From: Gammaproteobacteria bacterium
GTDB lineage: Bacteria > Pseudomonadota > Gammaproteobacteria > Steroidobacterales > Steroidobacteraceae
Reading direction: 5' to 3'
NCBI GenBank assembly: GCA_003164785.1
Contig: PLUE01000069.1
Location: 62,001 to 126,000, forward strand
DNA length: 64,000 bases
Made by a program: the position numbers and the translations under genes. The notes beneath the pieces are model-generated. The model was not told the DNA's origin and ran no database searches. It saw only the letters and a program-made list of their open reading frames with translations. Numbering within the stretch: the first letter of the stretch is position 1; each line of letters starts with the position of its first letter. Below, in pieces: positions 50,960 to 59,593 of the stretch.

Positions 50960-53277
50960 TACCGGCTGCGGCTCTCGATCGCTTGGCCGCGCGCTGCGGC
51001 ATCGAAAAACAGTTCCGCGATGCGCGCGGCGAGATGCAGTCACTGAGCGCCGACACGCAGCGGGCGTTGTTGGCCGCGATGGGCATTACAGCGGGCGATG
51101 ACGATGCGGCGACCCGCTCGCTGGCCGAACTCGACCGGCTCGAGTGGGCAGCCGCTCTGCCGCCCATTTGCATCCTGCAGAGCGGCCAGCCTTTCGGCGT
51201 GAGCCTCAATCTGGCGCGCGCGGTGCTGGCGGACGGAAGCACCGTGGTCGGCACGGCGCCGGGCGATGCGTCGGCGCCCGGGGTCACCACGGTGGCGTGG
51301 CACATTGCGTTGGAAGGCGGCGGCGAGCGGCGCGGCGACGCGAGCTTCGACAGCTTGAAGTTGTTGGAGCGGCGTGAGGCGCCGGGGGACGGCACTGGCC
51401 ACGGCGACGTCCCCGAGGGTGCGCGCAGTGACGGCGTAATCGGCGTGATTGGCGTGATCAATGAGCGACGCTGGCTCGCGGTCACCGACGACCTCCCCTT
51501 CGGCTATCACATTCTGAGCGTCGAGCCGGGCGGCCAGGTTGGACTCATCGTGTCGCCCGGCAAGTGCTGGCTGCCGTCGCAGATAGAATCGGGTCAGCGG
51601 CTGTGGGGCGTGTCCGCGCAGTTGTACCTGCTCCGCTCCGCTCACGACTGGGGCATCGGTGATTACAGCGATTTGCGTCAGCTGGTGCAGATGCTGGCGG
51701 AGCGCGGCGCGAGCGTCGTGGGACTCAACCCGCTGCACGCCATGTTCCTGGATGACCCGGAGCGGGCCAGCCCGTATTCGCCGCTGAGCCGATTGCTGCT
51801 CAACGTGCTCAACATCGATGTGGCAAGTCTCGCGCGGCAATTGCATGCGCGCGAGGCCGTCGAGCTGATCGAGTCTTCGTCATTCCAGAGCCGCTTGCGT
51901 CGCTGTCGCGAGGCGCGGACTCTCGACTACTCCGGCGTGGCAGCACTGAAGATTCCCGCATTGCGGCTCGTATTCCGGACGGCTCGCGCCGATCGTGGAT
52001 CGGCGCATTGGAAGGGGTTCGAGACGTTTCGCCGGGAGTGTTCCGGCACCGTCGAGCCGGGCAGCGTCTTCCAGGCGCTGCGCGAGCATTTTGCGGCCGA
52101 GTCCGCCGAGCGGGCCGATTGGCATGCGTGGCCCGAAGAATACCGCGACCCGGCCTCGGAGGCCGTCGCGCGTTTCGCGCGCGACCACGCCGATCAGGTG
52201 ACCTTTCATGCATGGCTGCAATTCGTTGCGGACACCCAGCTTGACGAGGCGGCCGAGGCGGCGGAGTCGATGGCCGTGGGTTTGTATCGCGATCTGGCGG
52301 TGGGCGCGGACCGTTCCGGTGCGGAGACCTGGGTGAACCAACGCGCCGTCGTCGGAGCGGCCCAGGTGGGCGCGCCGCCGGACATCTACAATCCTCAAGG
52401 TCAGGACTGGGGGCTGCCGCCGTTCAATCCAACGGCCTTGCGTGCCGAGGGCTACCGGAGCTTCATCGAGTTGGTGAGAGCCAACATGCGCCACGCCGGC
52501 GGCTTGCGCATCGACCATGTCATGGCCCTGCAGCACCTGTACTGGGTTCCGCAGGGCCGCTCGCCCGAGGAAGGCGGGTACGTCCGGTACCCGCTGTCGG
52601 ACCTCGTCGCCATCCTCGCATTGGAGAGCCATCGTCATCGATGCCTGGTGGTGGGCGAGGATCTGGGCACGGTGCCGGAGGGCTTTCGCGAGCGGATGGA
52701 GGCGGCCAACATTTTGTCCTATCGGGTGCTCTTTTTCGAGAAGGACGACGACGGCTTTATACCGCCGGAGCGCTATCCGCGGCTCGCGTTGGCGGTTGCG
52801 GGAAGCCATGATCTGCCCACGCTTCGCGGGTGGTGGGAGGATGGCGACCTCGAGCTCAAGCGACGGCTCGGGTTGTTTCCGACGCCGGACGACGAGCAGC
52901 GCGCGGTCCGCGCGCGCGAGCAGGATCACGCCGCACTCCACGACGCACTCTCGACGGCCGGCGTGAGCGGGGATGGCGAGATCTCCGCCGACGAAATGCT
53001 CCTCGCCGGGCATATATTTCTGGCGCGCACCCGGTCGGCGCTCGCGATCGCCCAGATCGACGACATCATGGGTGAAGCCGACCCGGTGAACGTGCCGACC
53101 ACGTCGGACGAACATCCGAACTGGCGTCGACGCTTGTCGGTGACGCTGGAAGACCTCGCCAACCATCCGCGTTTCCTCGAGTTGGCTCGCATGTTCGAGG
53201 GGGAGCGGGGCGCCGGCGGCACCTCATCATCGCCGCATACCGCTACTTCTTCAGGTATTGATGAACGATCTCGATGA
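50956..53277 (+). CDS. malQ: 4-alpha-glucanotransferase (amylomaltase)
   Basis: A 773-residue GH77 enzyme that disproportionates maltooligosaccharides. Key stretches: SAQLYLLRSAHDWGIGDYSDL, GLNPLHAMFLDDPERASPYSPLSRL, the nucleophile in HAGGLRIDHVMALQHLYWVP, the acid in LVVGEDLGTVPEGF and VAGSHDLPTLRGWW. The start ATG at 50956 overlaps the treZ stop. It is longer than E. coli MalQ (694) owing to an N-terminal extension, as in other proteobacteria with treZ-malQ. The last about 15 residues are read from a recombination scar (53243 onward), so the native C-terminus is probably shortened or replaced. Confidence 0.92.
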   Translation: MIPAAALDRLAARCGIEKQFRDARGEMQSLSADTQRALLAAMGITAGDDDAATRSLAELDRLEWAAALPPICILQSGQPFGVSLNLARAVLADGSTVVGTAPGDASAPGVTTVAWHIALEGGGERRGDASFDSLKLLERREAPGDGTGHGDVPEGARSDGVIGVIGVINERRWLAVTDDLPFGYHILSVEPGGQVGLIVSPGKCWLPSQIESGQRLWGVSAQLYLLRSAHDWGIGDYSDLRQLVQMLAERGASVVGLNPLHAMFLDDPERASPYSPLSRLLLNVLNIDVASLARQLHAREAVELIESSSFQSRLRRCREARTLDYSGVAALKIPALRLVFRTARADRGSAHWKGFETFRRECSGTVEPGSVFQALREHFAAESAERADWHAWPEEYRDPASEAVARFARDHADQVTFHAWLQFVADTQLDEAAEAAESMAVGLYRDLAVGADRSGAETWVNQRAVVGAAQVGAPPDIYNPQGQDWGLPPFNPTALRAEGYRSFIELVRANMRHAGGLRIDHVMALQHLYWVPQGRSPEEGGYVRYPLSDLVAILALESHRHRCLVVGEDLGTVPEGFRERMEAANILSYRVLFFEKDDDGFIPPERYPRLALAVAGSHDLPTLRGWWEDGDLELKRRLGLFPTPDDEQRAVRAREQDHAALHDALSTAGVSGDGEISADEMLLAGHIFLARTRSALAIAQIDDIMGEADPVNVPTTSDEHPNWRRRLSVTLEDLANHPRFLELARMFEGERGAGGTSSSPHTATSSGIDERSR

Positions 53278-53371
53278 GTTCCTCGGCGGCGATGGCTTGC
53301 GGCGCCTCTCGTGCGGCGCCCGGGTCGATCATGTGTTCGCGTATGTGGTCCTCGATGACGGCCGCCGAGCG
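53243..53371 (-). pseudogene. CsoR/FrmR-like repressor, C-terminal fragment
   Basis: Minus-strand codons from 53371 to a TAG at 53243 encode AAVIEDHIREHMIDPG and AAEELIEIVHQYLKK, the last third of a CsoR/FrmR-family metal- or formaldehyde-sensing repressor. The frame has a stop at 53372-53374 where the N-terminal helices should continue. It overlaps the 3' end of malQ. It is a broken remnant, with the family call resting on about 39 residues. Confidence 0.5.
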
Positions 53372-53631
53372 CTACATCGGGTCTTGGACGCTGCGGCTCG
53401 GGGTGTTCGATCTGTCGAACGTCCCGAACAGTCCCCACCTGGATCCGGGATTTCACGAATTCCAGATCGATGCGGAGCTCGAGAAGCGCTACGGTCTTTT
53501 CGGTCAGGTGGGCCGTGCCCTCATCACGCTCTTTGACAGCCGCGGTCGCATGGGTTTGCTCGACCAGGCCATCGCCTATGGGGCGGCGACCGACACCACG
53601 CCACGGATCGCGGGCCCGTTTCGATCGTCGC
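53365..53631 (+). pseudogene. carbohydrate porin (OprB-like), internal fragment
   Basis: Plus-strand codons encode ERYIGSWTLRLGVFDLSNVPN, LDPGFHEFQIDAELEKRYGLFGQVG and FDSRGRMGLLDQAIAYGAATD, a recognisable stretch of a carbohydrate-selective or AlgE-like porin. There is no signal peptide, no preceding strands and no C-terminal barrel end; the frame later runs into uppS antisense sequence. It directly abuts the CsoR-like fragment on the opposite strand, marking a deletion or rearrangement joint. Confidence 0.6.
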
Positions 53632-53661
53632 GGCGCGGCTGCACGGACAATTCTAATCGCG

Positions 53662-54390
53662 TTAAGGCAACTCGCCGCTCGTGGCGCTCTTCGCGCTCTT
53701 GTCGCCCAGCCCGCCGAAGCGGCGCTGGCGGCCGGCGTAATCCTCGAGCGCGCGGTGAAATTCCGTCTCGTCAAAATCGGGCCAGAGGCAATCGGAAAAA
53801 TAAAGCTCCGCGTACGCGCACTCCCACAGCAGAAAATCGCTGAGGCGGCGCTCGTTGCCGGTTCGAATCAAGAGATCCACCGGACCGGCATCACGCGCGG
53901 AATGATCGACCTCCTGCAACAGGCGTTCGAAATCCTGCGTCGCGATGTCGCCGTGACCGGCCGGCTGCCCGGCGCGTTGTGCGGCTTGGAGAATGCTGTA
54001 TTGGGAAGAGTAATCGACCGCCAGGCGCAGATGCATGCCCGTGCATGACGCGCTCAGCCGTTCGCTTTGCTCGATGGAACGCAGGAGGTTGTCGCTCAAC
54101 CGATCGCGTCGTCCGATGACGTTGACGCGGATGCCCTGTTCCACGCAACGGCGCGTTTCGCCGAACAGGTATTGACCGAACAGCTTCATGAGCGCCGCGA
54201 TTTCCGTGGGAGGCCGCGACCAGTTCGCCGCGGAGAAGGCGTACAGCGTCAGCGTGTCGACGTCCGCGCGTGCGGCGGTCTCGACGGTGTTGCGGACGGC
54301 CTTCGCCCCTTCCACGTGGCCCGCCGTGCGCGGCAGACCGCGCTTGGTGGCCCAGCGACCGTTTCCATCCATGATGACTGCGATGTGCAT
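53662..54390 (-). CDS. uppS: polyprenyl (undecaprenyl) diphosphate synthase
   Basis: A 242-residue cis-prenyltransferase that builds the lipid carrier for cell-wall synthesis. The start MHIAVIMDGNGRWATKRGLPRTAGHVEGA holds the catalytic Asp and phosphate-binding loop; SAANWSRPPTEIAALM and DLLIRTGNERRLSDFLLWECAYAELYFSD complete the signatures. The ATG at 54390 is chosen; the longer frame overlaps the neighbouring regulator. It lies outside the usual frr-uppS-cdsA block, so it could be a second copy serving another polymer or a polyprenol such as for glycan export. Confidence 0.9.
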   Translation of the reverse strand: MHIAVIMDGNGRWATKRGLPRTAGHVEGAKAVRNTVETAARADVDTLTLYAFSAANWSRPPTEIAALMKLFGQYLFGETRRCVEQGIRVNVIGRRDRLSDNLLRSIEQSERLSASCTGMHLRLAVDYSSQYSILQAAQRAGQPAGHGDIATQDFERLLQEVDHSARDAGPVDLLIRTGNERRLSDFLLWECAYAELYFSDCLWPDFDETEFHRALEDYAGRQRRFGGLGDKSAKSATSGELP

Positions 54391-54409
54391 CCGTCTTGAA
54401 GACCTGCGG

Positions 54410-54814
54410 TTAGACGCGGCGCGTCGCTTTGATGACGGCCTCGATATGCTCGAGATATCGTAACAATGCCTTGCGCCCGATTGGTGTGATGCGATACCGG
54501 GATTTGGGTCGCCGGGCCTCAAAAGATTTCGTGCATGCGATGTACCCCGCTTCTTCGAGCTTGCGGGCATGCGCACCCAAATTGCCGTCGCTGACGTCGA
54601 ACAGCGCCTTCAACTCGTTGAACGTCAATTCATTGTTCGTGGCGAGCGCGCTCATGATGCCGAGACGAACGCGCTCGTAGATCAGGCGGTCGAAGCCGCC
54701 ATCGTCGTGCGTTCGCGCGGATCGCGGCACGGGCAACGGCACGGGCTTGGCGTGGGATTTGGACGGCGTCGTCTCCGCCGGTTCGTCGCGATTCGCGGTG
54801 GCCTTGCTACCCAT
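54410..54814 (-). CDS. winged-helix transcriptional regulator
   Basis: A 134-residue DNA-binding protein. A disordered Pro/Ser-rich N-terminus (about 40 residues) precedes a compact winged helix: YERVRLGIMSALATNNELTFNELKALFDVSDGNLGAHARKLEEAGYI, then RRPKSRYRITPIGRKALLRYLEHIEAVI. This is the ArsR/PadR-like HTH_34 type. It shares eight bases with the upstream membrane-protein gene (54807-55400), a pairing seen in many bacteria, where the regulator and membrane protein are controlled together. The signal is unknown. Confidence 0.78.
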   Translation of the reverse strand: MGSKATANRDEPAETTPSKSHAKPVPLPVPRSARTHDDGGFDRLIYERVRLGIMSALATNNELTFNELKALFDVSDGNLGAHARKLEEAGYIACTKSFEARRPKSRYRITPIGRKALLRYLEHIEAVIKATRRV

Positions 54815-55400
54815 GACTGGCCCGGCCGATCAGGATGCCGAAGATGGTGTGGAGCGCACCGAATCCCATTCCGAGTATCAACGTATGAGTTCCCGGCACC
54901 GCGGCAAACGCCAGCAGTCCCAACAGCATGAACAACGAGCCCATGATGCAAATGAGTTTCATGGTGCGTGGAACGGTCACGGTGCTGGCCGAGAGCACCG
55001 CGCATCCATAGAGCAGCAGCCAGACGCCGGGAATGAGATTCGTGCCGCCGACACGCCACAGAACGAACGTCAGCGCCGCGCCGGCAAGCAACGCGGGGCA
55101 CAGGCACAGCAGGAATTTCCTCACCGGCCCCAGGTAGCGGGCGTGCCCGCTCTGCGCCGCTTCGCGCGCCATCATGGCGCCGCCGACCGCGAGCGCGATC
55201 GCCGCCGCCACCAACCAGATCTGCAGCCAGTACGGCGCCGCCGCGGGAACCGATGCCACGATGGTCGCAACGAAGCCGATGATGCCCATGGTGATCCCCG
55301 CCATGCCGGGCACCGCCATCGAACCCGAGGATTCGATCGAAGCGCGGATGAAGGCGAGGGTGCCGAGAGCGCGGCTTTCGATCGGGATGGGGCTTTGCAT
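54807..55400 (-). CDS. integral membrane protein paired with the winged-helix regulator
   Basis: A 197-residue protein with about five to six hydrophobic segments (MAGITMGIIGFVATIVASVP, IWLVAAAIALAVGGAMM, FLLCLCPALLAGAALTFVLW, LICIMGSLFMLLGLLAFAAVP, ILGMGFGALHTIFGILIG). No transport or catalytic motif is visible. Its reading frame overlaps the start of the winged-helix gene, so both are made together. Similar small membrane proteins adjoin HTH_34 regulators elsewhere; their role is not established. Confidence 0.72.
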   Translation of the reverse strand: MQSPIPIESRALGTLAFIRASIESSGSMAVPGMAGITMGIIGFVATIVASVPAAAPYWLQIWLVAAAIALAVGGAMMAREAAQSGHARYLGPVRKFLLCLCPALLAGAALTFVLWRVGGTNLIPGVWLLLYGCAVLSASTVTVPRTMKLICIMGSLFMLLGLLAFAAVPGTHTLILGMGFGALHTIFGILIGRASHG

Positions 55401-55484
55401 GAACCGACTTTAAAGACGGATCGCTAAACCGTCAAGTTCTCTGCGATGTAGAGTGACTAGGATCGGTGAATCACCATTTAAGCT

Positions 55485-56354
55485 ATGGCCATGCGCCACG
55501 CCGACACGCTTACGCCCACCCCAACCCCCACGCACGCGCCCGCGGCGGTTCTCACCATCGCCTACGGCCCATCGCCCGCTCAGGTCGGTGATTTGTACCT
55601 GCCGACGCTCGACACCGAAGCCGTTGCCGCCGGCGCCGCCCGGCCGACATTACCGGCCATCTGCCTGCTGCACGGCGGGTTTTGGCGGATGCCGTGGGGG
55701 CGCGACCACATTGCGCCGCTCGCCGCCGATTTCGCGCAGCGCGGCTTCGTGGTGTGGAATCTCGAGTATCGTCGCGTGGGCGCTCCCGGCGGGGGATGGC
55801 CGGGGACTTTGCAGGACGTGGTATCCGGCATCGAGCACCTGGCGACGATGGCGGCGCAGGGAGTCGCTCTCGACCTCGATCGGGTCACGGTGCTGGGTCA
55901 CTCCGCTGGCGGGCACCTGGCATTGTGGGCCGCCGCCGCGCTCGACCGGCGACGCGTGCATCTCGCCGCGGCGGTGGGGTTGGCGCCGGTGGCGGATCTG
56001 GTCCTGGCCCATGAGCTGGGCTGTGGCAGCGGGGCGGTGCGGGACTTTCTGGGCGGGTCGCCGCAGGACCAGCGTCCGCGTTACGAGTCGGCGTCGCCGG
56101 CGCTGCGCTTGCCGCTCGGCATCCGCCAGTTGATCATCCACGGGACCCATGACGACGACGTTCCTGTCGAGATCTCGCGACGTTATGTCACAGCCTCGCG
56201 GGCCGCCGGCGACGACATCGAATTCATGGAGCTGCCCGGCGTCAGCCACATGGAGTTGGTGAGCCCGCAGGGGCTCGCGCACGAGGCGTTGTGCGGATGG
56301 CTGGCGCCCGCCGCCAAAACCTTGCATCATTGCGGTGTTCTCGGGGCGGAGTGA
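55485..56354 (+). CDS. alpha/beta hydrolase
   Basis: A 289-residue esterase-type protein. The oxyanion stretch CLLHGGFWRMPWG (HGG motif) near residue 65 and the nucleophile GHSAGGHLALWAA (Ser near 145) are those of the hormone-sensitive-lipase/kynurenine-formamidase branch. The acid and base are in IIHGTHDDDVP and GVSHMEL near the C-terminus. No signal peptide is present. Its last 17 bases, including the stop, lie inside the downstream FMN riboswitch. The substrate cannot be fixed. Confidence 0.85.
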   Translation: MAMRHADTLTPTPTPTHAPAAVLTIAYGPSPAQVGDLYLPTLDTEAVAAGAARPTLPAICLLHGGFWRMPWGRDHIAPLAADFAQRGFVVWNLEYRRVGAPGGGWPGTLQDVVSGIEHLATMAAQGVALDLDRVTVLGHSAGGHLALWAAAALDRRRVHLAAAVGLAPVADLVLAHELGCGSGAVRDFLGGSPQDQRPRYESASPALRLPLGIRQLIIHGTHDDDVPVEISRRYVTASRAAGDDIEFMELPGVSHMELVSPQGLAHEALCGWLAPAAKTLHHCGVLGAE

Positions 56355-56477
56355 AAGTCTCCACCGGCGGTGATGGCGAGCAATCGCATGAGCCCGCGGG
56401 CGCTTGGCGCGTAAGCGACAAGGCAGCAGATTTGGTGTGAATCCAAAGCCGACGGTCAAAGTCCGGATGTACGAGGG
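56338..56477 (+). promoter_or_regulatory. FMN riboswitch (RFN element) in front of ribH
   Basis: P1 is CTCG (56340-56343) with CGAG (56472-56475). Conserved blocks follow in order: GTGAAAGTCTCCACCGGCGGTGAT, GAGCCCGCG, GCAGATTTGGTG with AATCC, GCCGACGGTCAAAGTCCGGATG. These are the hallmark RFN segments. Binding of FMN would reduce ribH expression. The 5' end overlaps the hydrolase coding sequence, so the RNA must come from read-through or from a promoter within that gene. Confidence 0.93.
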
Positions 56478-56491
56478 CAGAGGATCTCTTG

Positions 56492-56515
56492 CGGCCGCCT
56501 TGCGGCCGTTGATTG
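56492..56515 (+). terminator. hairpin of the FMN riboswitch expression platform
   Basis: CGGCCGC (56492-56498) and GCGGCCG (56502-56508) form a 7-bp GC stem with a CTT loop, followed by TTGATTGCTTT. It is placed directly after the aptamer and before the ribH ribosome-binding site, where FMN-dependent termination would act. Confidence 0.65.
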
Positions 56516-56554
56516 CTTTGCGCCCCGATTCTGATGGCAGTTTCAGGAGTCGCA

Positions 56555-57034
56555 ATGAATCAGGTCAATACCCGTCACAAGGTCCCGCGGATCGCCTTCG
56601 TCCAGGCATGCTGGCATCGCGACATCGTGGATCAATCGCGTGACGCGTTCTTAAAGTCCATCAAGCACAGCGGCTTTCAGCGCCGCCAGATCGATTGCTT
56701 CGAAGTGCCGGGCGTGTTCGAAATACCGCTGCAGGCGAAATTACTGGCCAAGACGGGCCGCTACGCCGCCATCGTTGCGGCAGGCTTTGTCGTCGACGGC
56801 GGCATCTACCGCCACGAATTCGTTTCGGCCAGCGTCATCGATGCGTTGATGAACATCCAGGTCGACACCGAGGTCCCCATCATTTCGCTGGTGCTGACTC
56901 CCCAGCATTTCCACGAACACGAGGATCATCGTAAGTTCTTCACCGAGCATTTCGTGATCAAGGGTGAGGAAGCCGCCCGGGCCTGCGCGGCGACCATCGC
57001 GGCCGTCGCATCGATCAAACGGCTCGTCGCCTAA
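56555..57034 (+). CDS. ribH: 6,7-dimethyl-8-ribityllumazine synthase, type II (RibH2-like)
   Basis: A 159-residue enzyme that joins the ribityl-pyrimidine and 3,4-dihydroxybutanone phosphate to lumazine. FVQACWHRDIVDQSRDAF, FEVPGVFEIPLQAKLLAKTGRY, GFVVDGGIYRHEFVSASVIDALM and LTPQHFHEHEDHRKFF match the decameric type II enzymes of Rhizobium and Brucella rather than the usual capsid-forming RibH. ATG at 56555 with CAGGAG 5 nt upstream. Controlled by the FMN riboswitch. Its stop overlaps the convergent gspN stop by 3 bases. Confidence 0.92.
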   Translation: MNQVNTRHKVPRIAFVQACWHRDIVDQSRDAFLKSIKHSGFQRRQIDCFEVPGVFEIPLQAKLLAKTGRYAAIVAAGFVVDGGIYRHEFVSASVIDALMNIQVDTEVPIISLVLTPQHFHEHEDHRKFFTEHFVIKGEEAARACAATIAAVASIKRLVA

Positions 57035-57855
57035 AGCGTCACTTCCAGATCCACGGGGAGGCGGCCCTGGGAGTCGCGCGCGTGCAGTTGCGCGAGCTGA
57101 TCCAGCTGCGCTCGAAGTGCCGGCGATGCATCGGGGCGCTCCTTGACGGTGCCGGAGAGCAGGCCCGAGCGTTCCTTTGCCGAGATTCGAATCTCGGCCT
57201 GGACCTGCAATGGTCCGCCCGTATCGGTCAGTTGCGCGGTCGCGCCGTCGGGAGTGACGGCGCCGTTCGCCACCGTCAGCGCATAGGCGCCGAGATCCGC
57301 GCCGGCGGCGACCTTCGGCGATGAGAGATTCGACACGTCGAGTTCGCCGGCGGCCGACTGCACGTCCACCGATGCGTCGGTGAATTTGAGCTCGAGTTCC
57401 GACAGTTTGAAATGGCTCAGACCGTGCCATCCGGCCGCGATGCCGACGGTGCCCAGATCTTCGATCGGGCCGCCGCCCGTCACGTTTTTCGCGCTCAAGC
57501 CATGACGGTCGATTGCCACGCTGGCGTCGGCCACGAACCCCACCAGCACCCAGTGGGCGTCCGCCGACAAGGTCAAGCTCAGCAAGTACCAGGGATGCAG
57601 GCGCCATTCGATCGCGCCCGCATCGCGCCCGTCGACAGTGATCTTCCCCGCCGACCCGTGCCATACGGTGCCGCTGAAATCTTCGGCATGAATCGACGGC
57701 GGCAGAACGCGTCGAACCATGGACGCCGGCAGCACCGCGACCACCACGATCAAGAGCGCGACGACGACGATCAGGATCAGCGGCAGAATGAAGCGCGAAC
57801 GCTGCGGCGGCAGCGGCGGCTTAACGCTTCGCTTGGGCGAACGTGATGTTGGCAT
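57031..57855 (-). CDS. gspN: type II secretion system protein N
   Basis: A 274-residue bitopic protein. A cationic proline-rich start, one membrane helix (FILPLILIVVVALLIVVVAVL) and a periplasmic beta-rich domain (GTVWHGSAGKITVDG, WRLHPWYLLSLTLSADA) agree with GspN. The ATG at 57855 is supported by CGGAG 7 nt upstream and overlaps gspM by 35 bases. It is the last gene of gspGHIJKLMN. GspN helps assemble the secretin or inner-membrane platform and is present in only part of T2SS. Confidence 0.85.
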   Translation of the reverse strand: MPTSRSPKRSVKPPLPPQRSRFILPLILIVVVALLIVVVAVLPASMVRRVLPPSIHAEDFSGTVWHGSAGKITVDGRDAGAIEWRLHPWYLLSLTLSADAHWVLVGFVADASVAIDRHGLSAKNVTGGGPIEDLGTVGIAAGWHGLSHFKLSELELKFTDASVDVQSAAGELDVSNLSSPKVAAGADLGAYALTVANGAVTPDGATAQLTDTGGPLQVQAEIRISAKERSGLLSGTVKERPDASPALRAQLDQLAQLHARDSQGRLPVDLEVTL

Positions 57856-58306
57856 TCACCACTCCGGGCTTGGCCGCGCGATCGACCGAAATGGATTCGA
57901 TCGCGAGACCGTAGCGCGCATCGAGCGCCGCCAGCCAGGTGATCATCGTGTCGAAGGGCGCCGCCTCCAATTGCACCCGCACGCCGGTGCCGCTGGGCTG
58001 GGTGCCGCGCATGGCGCTGCCGAGTCCAGCCTCGCGGCCCACGCGATCCACCAACACCACGGGCGCCTCTCCGGTATCCGCCGCCAATGTGCCGCCACCC
58101 GCCTGGACCTCGGGTGCGTTGACGCGCATCCACGCCAGATCGGCGGTGCGCGCGTCCCGCGTCTTCACGGCCGTCGATACAGCCGATTCCAGCGGCAGCA
58201 CGATGCCGCCGAACAGGATCAGCGCGCACAGGGCGATCGCGCCGATTCCCACCACCCGCTGCTCGCGCGACTGCAGGTTGCCAAACCATTCTTTGATCTT
58301 GTTCAT
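57821..58306 (-). CDS. gspM: type II secretion system protein M
   Basis: A 161-residue inner-membrane protein: short cytosolic start (NKIKEWFGNLQSREQRVV), one membrane helix (GIGAIALCALILFGGIVLPL) and a periplasmic ferredoxin-like domain. GspM binds GspL and places the assembly platform. The ATG overlaps the gspL stop (ATGA). Length matches the family. Confidence 0.88.
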   Translation of the reverse strand: MNKIKEWFGNLQSREQRVVGIGAIALCALILFGGIVLPLESAVSTAVKTRDARTADLAWMRVNAPEVQAGGGTLAADTGEAPVVLVDRVGREAGLGSAMRGTQPSGTGVRVQLEAAPFDTMITWLAALDARYGLAIESISVDRAAKPGVVNANITFAQAKR

Positions 58307-59586
58307 CGGCGTGCCTTGGCGCCGGAACTGCGCACCTGCATGTGCGCTTCGACGCCCGATCCCGCCGGCGTCGATGATTGAATCTCCGCGGTCAAACCCT
58401 GCCTCCCGACGATTTGCGACAGCTGGGAGAGCTCTCCCAAGCTCGGCGCCGTGATCTTCAGATCGAGCGCTTCTTCACGATAGCTCAACGAATCGAGCAT
58501 GCTATTCGGCGTCGCGGAGAGCGCGCCGCTCAAGGTCTGCAAAGTTCGCAAGAAGAGCTGCGGGCCCGGCCCGGAGTGACGAATGCGGTCGAGGCGTGAT
58601 TGCATCTGGCGTCGCGGGTCCTGCATCGCATCGGACGGCATGGCGGCGGAGAACACCTCCGCGATCTGGGCGTCGAGCGCCGCGGTCTCGTGTCTGGCCT
58701 GGCGAAATTGCACCGCCTGCGCCGCAACGTGAATCACCAACAGCACGACGGCGAGGGCGGCCGCGGTGCGCCACGGGCGCCAGCGAACGCCGTAGTCGGT
58801 GCTGCGCGCGAACTCCCCCTGCAACAGATTCACGGCGTCGGTGGACGGGAGATCGCGGGCCAGCCACGGCAGCGGACCGTCCGGCAGCAATTGAATCTTG
58901 AGCGATGCGAAATGATCGATCAATCCTTCGATCTCATCTTGAATCGCGACCCAGTCCTCGCGCGTCACGTAGAAGATGGCGCTCTCCAACACGGGGGGCT
59001 CCAGCGCATCGGCCAGCGCACTGGCCGTGAGCGGGTCCGGAATGACGCCGGCGACGATCAACGCGTCGGTGACCGGCGTGAGCTCCACGGAGAAGGGCAG
59101 CATGCCGGGTCGTCGCACCGAGAGCCGTCCGTTCTCGTACCAAAGCATGGTCTGACCGGGATTGTGCGGCAGCAGCGACATGTCCGGATAGATCGCGACC
59201 GGCGTCAGGCCCGCCTCCAGCAGGTCCGCGAGCCATGCCTGGAGCACGGTGCGCGAGACCACGGCGACCGGTGTCCCGCCGCCCGGACGCCGCTTGCCCA
59301 GTGCGAACACGAGTTGATCGATGTCTTCGGTCAGCTGTTCTTCGAGAGCGAACGGCACCGCCCGCGCCAGCTTGACGCCGCTTCCCGGCGGCAATTCGGG
59401 CTCCGCCAGGAGAATCTGCGTGGCGGGGGCCAGCACCACCACCCGCGACGTGCGGCCGACGGCCGCGGCCAGGCTCAAGGGACCGCGTTGCCGCGACGCG
59501 GCCGGTTCGCCGGCCTCGTTGATGGTCAACCATTCGGTATCCTCTGATCTGTGCGCAGGGAGTCTTAACAGTAAAGTTTGCGGCAT
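58303..59586 (-). CDS. gspL: type II secretion system protein L
   Basis: A 427-residue protein with a cytosolic actin-like domain (residues about 1-240; PQTLLLRLPAHRSEDTEWL, VAVVSRTVLQAWLADLLEAGL), a membrane helix (AALAVVLLVIHVAAQAV) and a periplasmic ferredoxin-like domain (SMLDSLSYREEALDLKI). It connects the GspE ATPase to the inner-membrane platform. The ATG at 59586 is chosen over an upstream in-frame start at 59685. It overlaps gspM and is 7 bp from the gspK stop. Confidence 0.9.
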   Translation of the reverse strand: MPQTLLLRLPAHRSEDTEWLTINEAGEPAASRQRGPLSLAAAVGRTSRVVVLAPATQILLAEPELPPGSGVKLARAVPFALEEQLTEDIDQLVFALGKRRPGGGTPVAVVSRTVLQAWLADLLEAGLTPVAIYPDMSLLPHNPGQTMLWYENGRLSVRRPGMLPFSVELTPVTDALIVAGVIPDPLTASALADALEPPVLESAIFYVTREDWVAIQDEIEGLIDHFASLKIQLLPDGPLPWLARDLPSTDAVNLLQGEFARSTDYGVRWRPWRTAAALAVVLLVIHVAAQAVQFRQARHETAALDAQIAEVFSAAMPSDAMQDPRRQMQSRLDRIRHSGPGPQLFLRTLQTLSGALSATPNSMLDSLSYREEALDLKITAPSLGELSQLSQIVGRQGLTAEIQSSTPAGSGVEAHMQVRSSGAKARR

Positions 59587-59593
59587 GTTTCTT

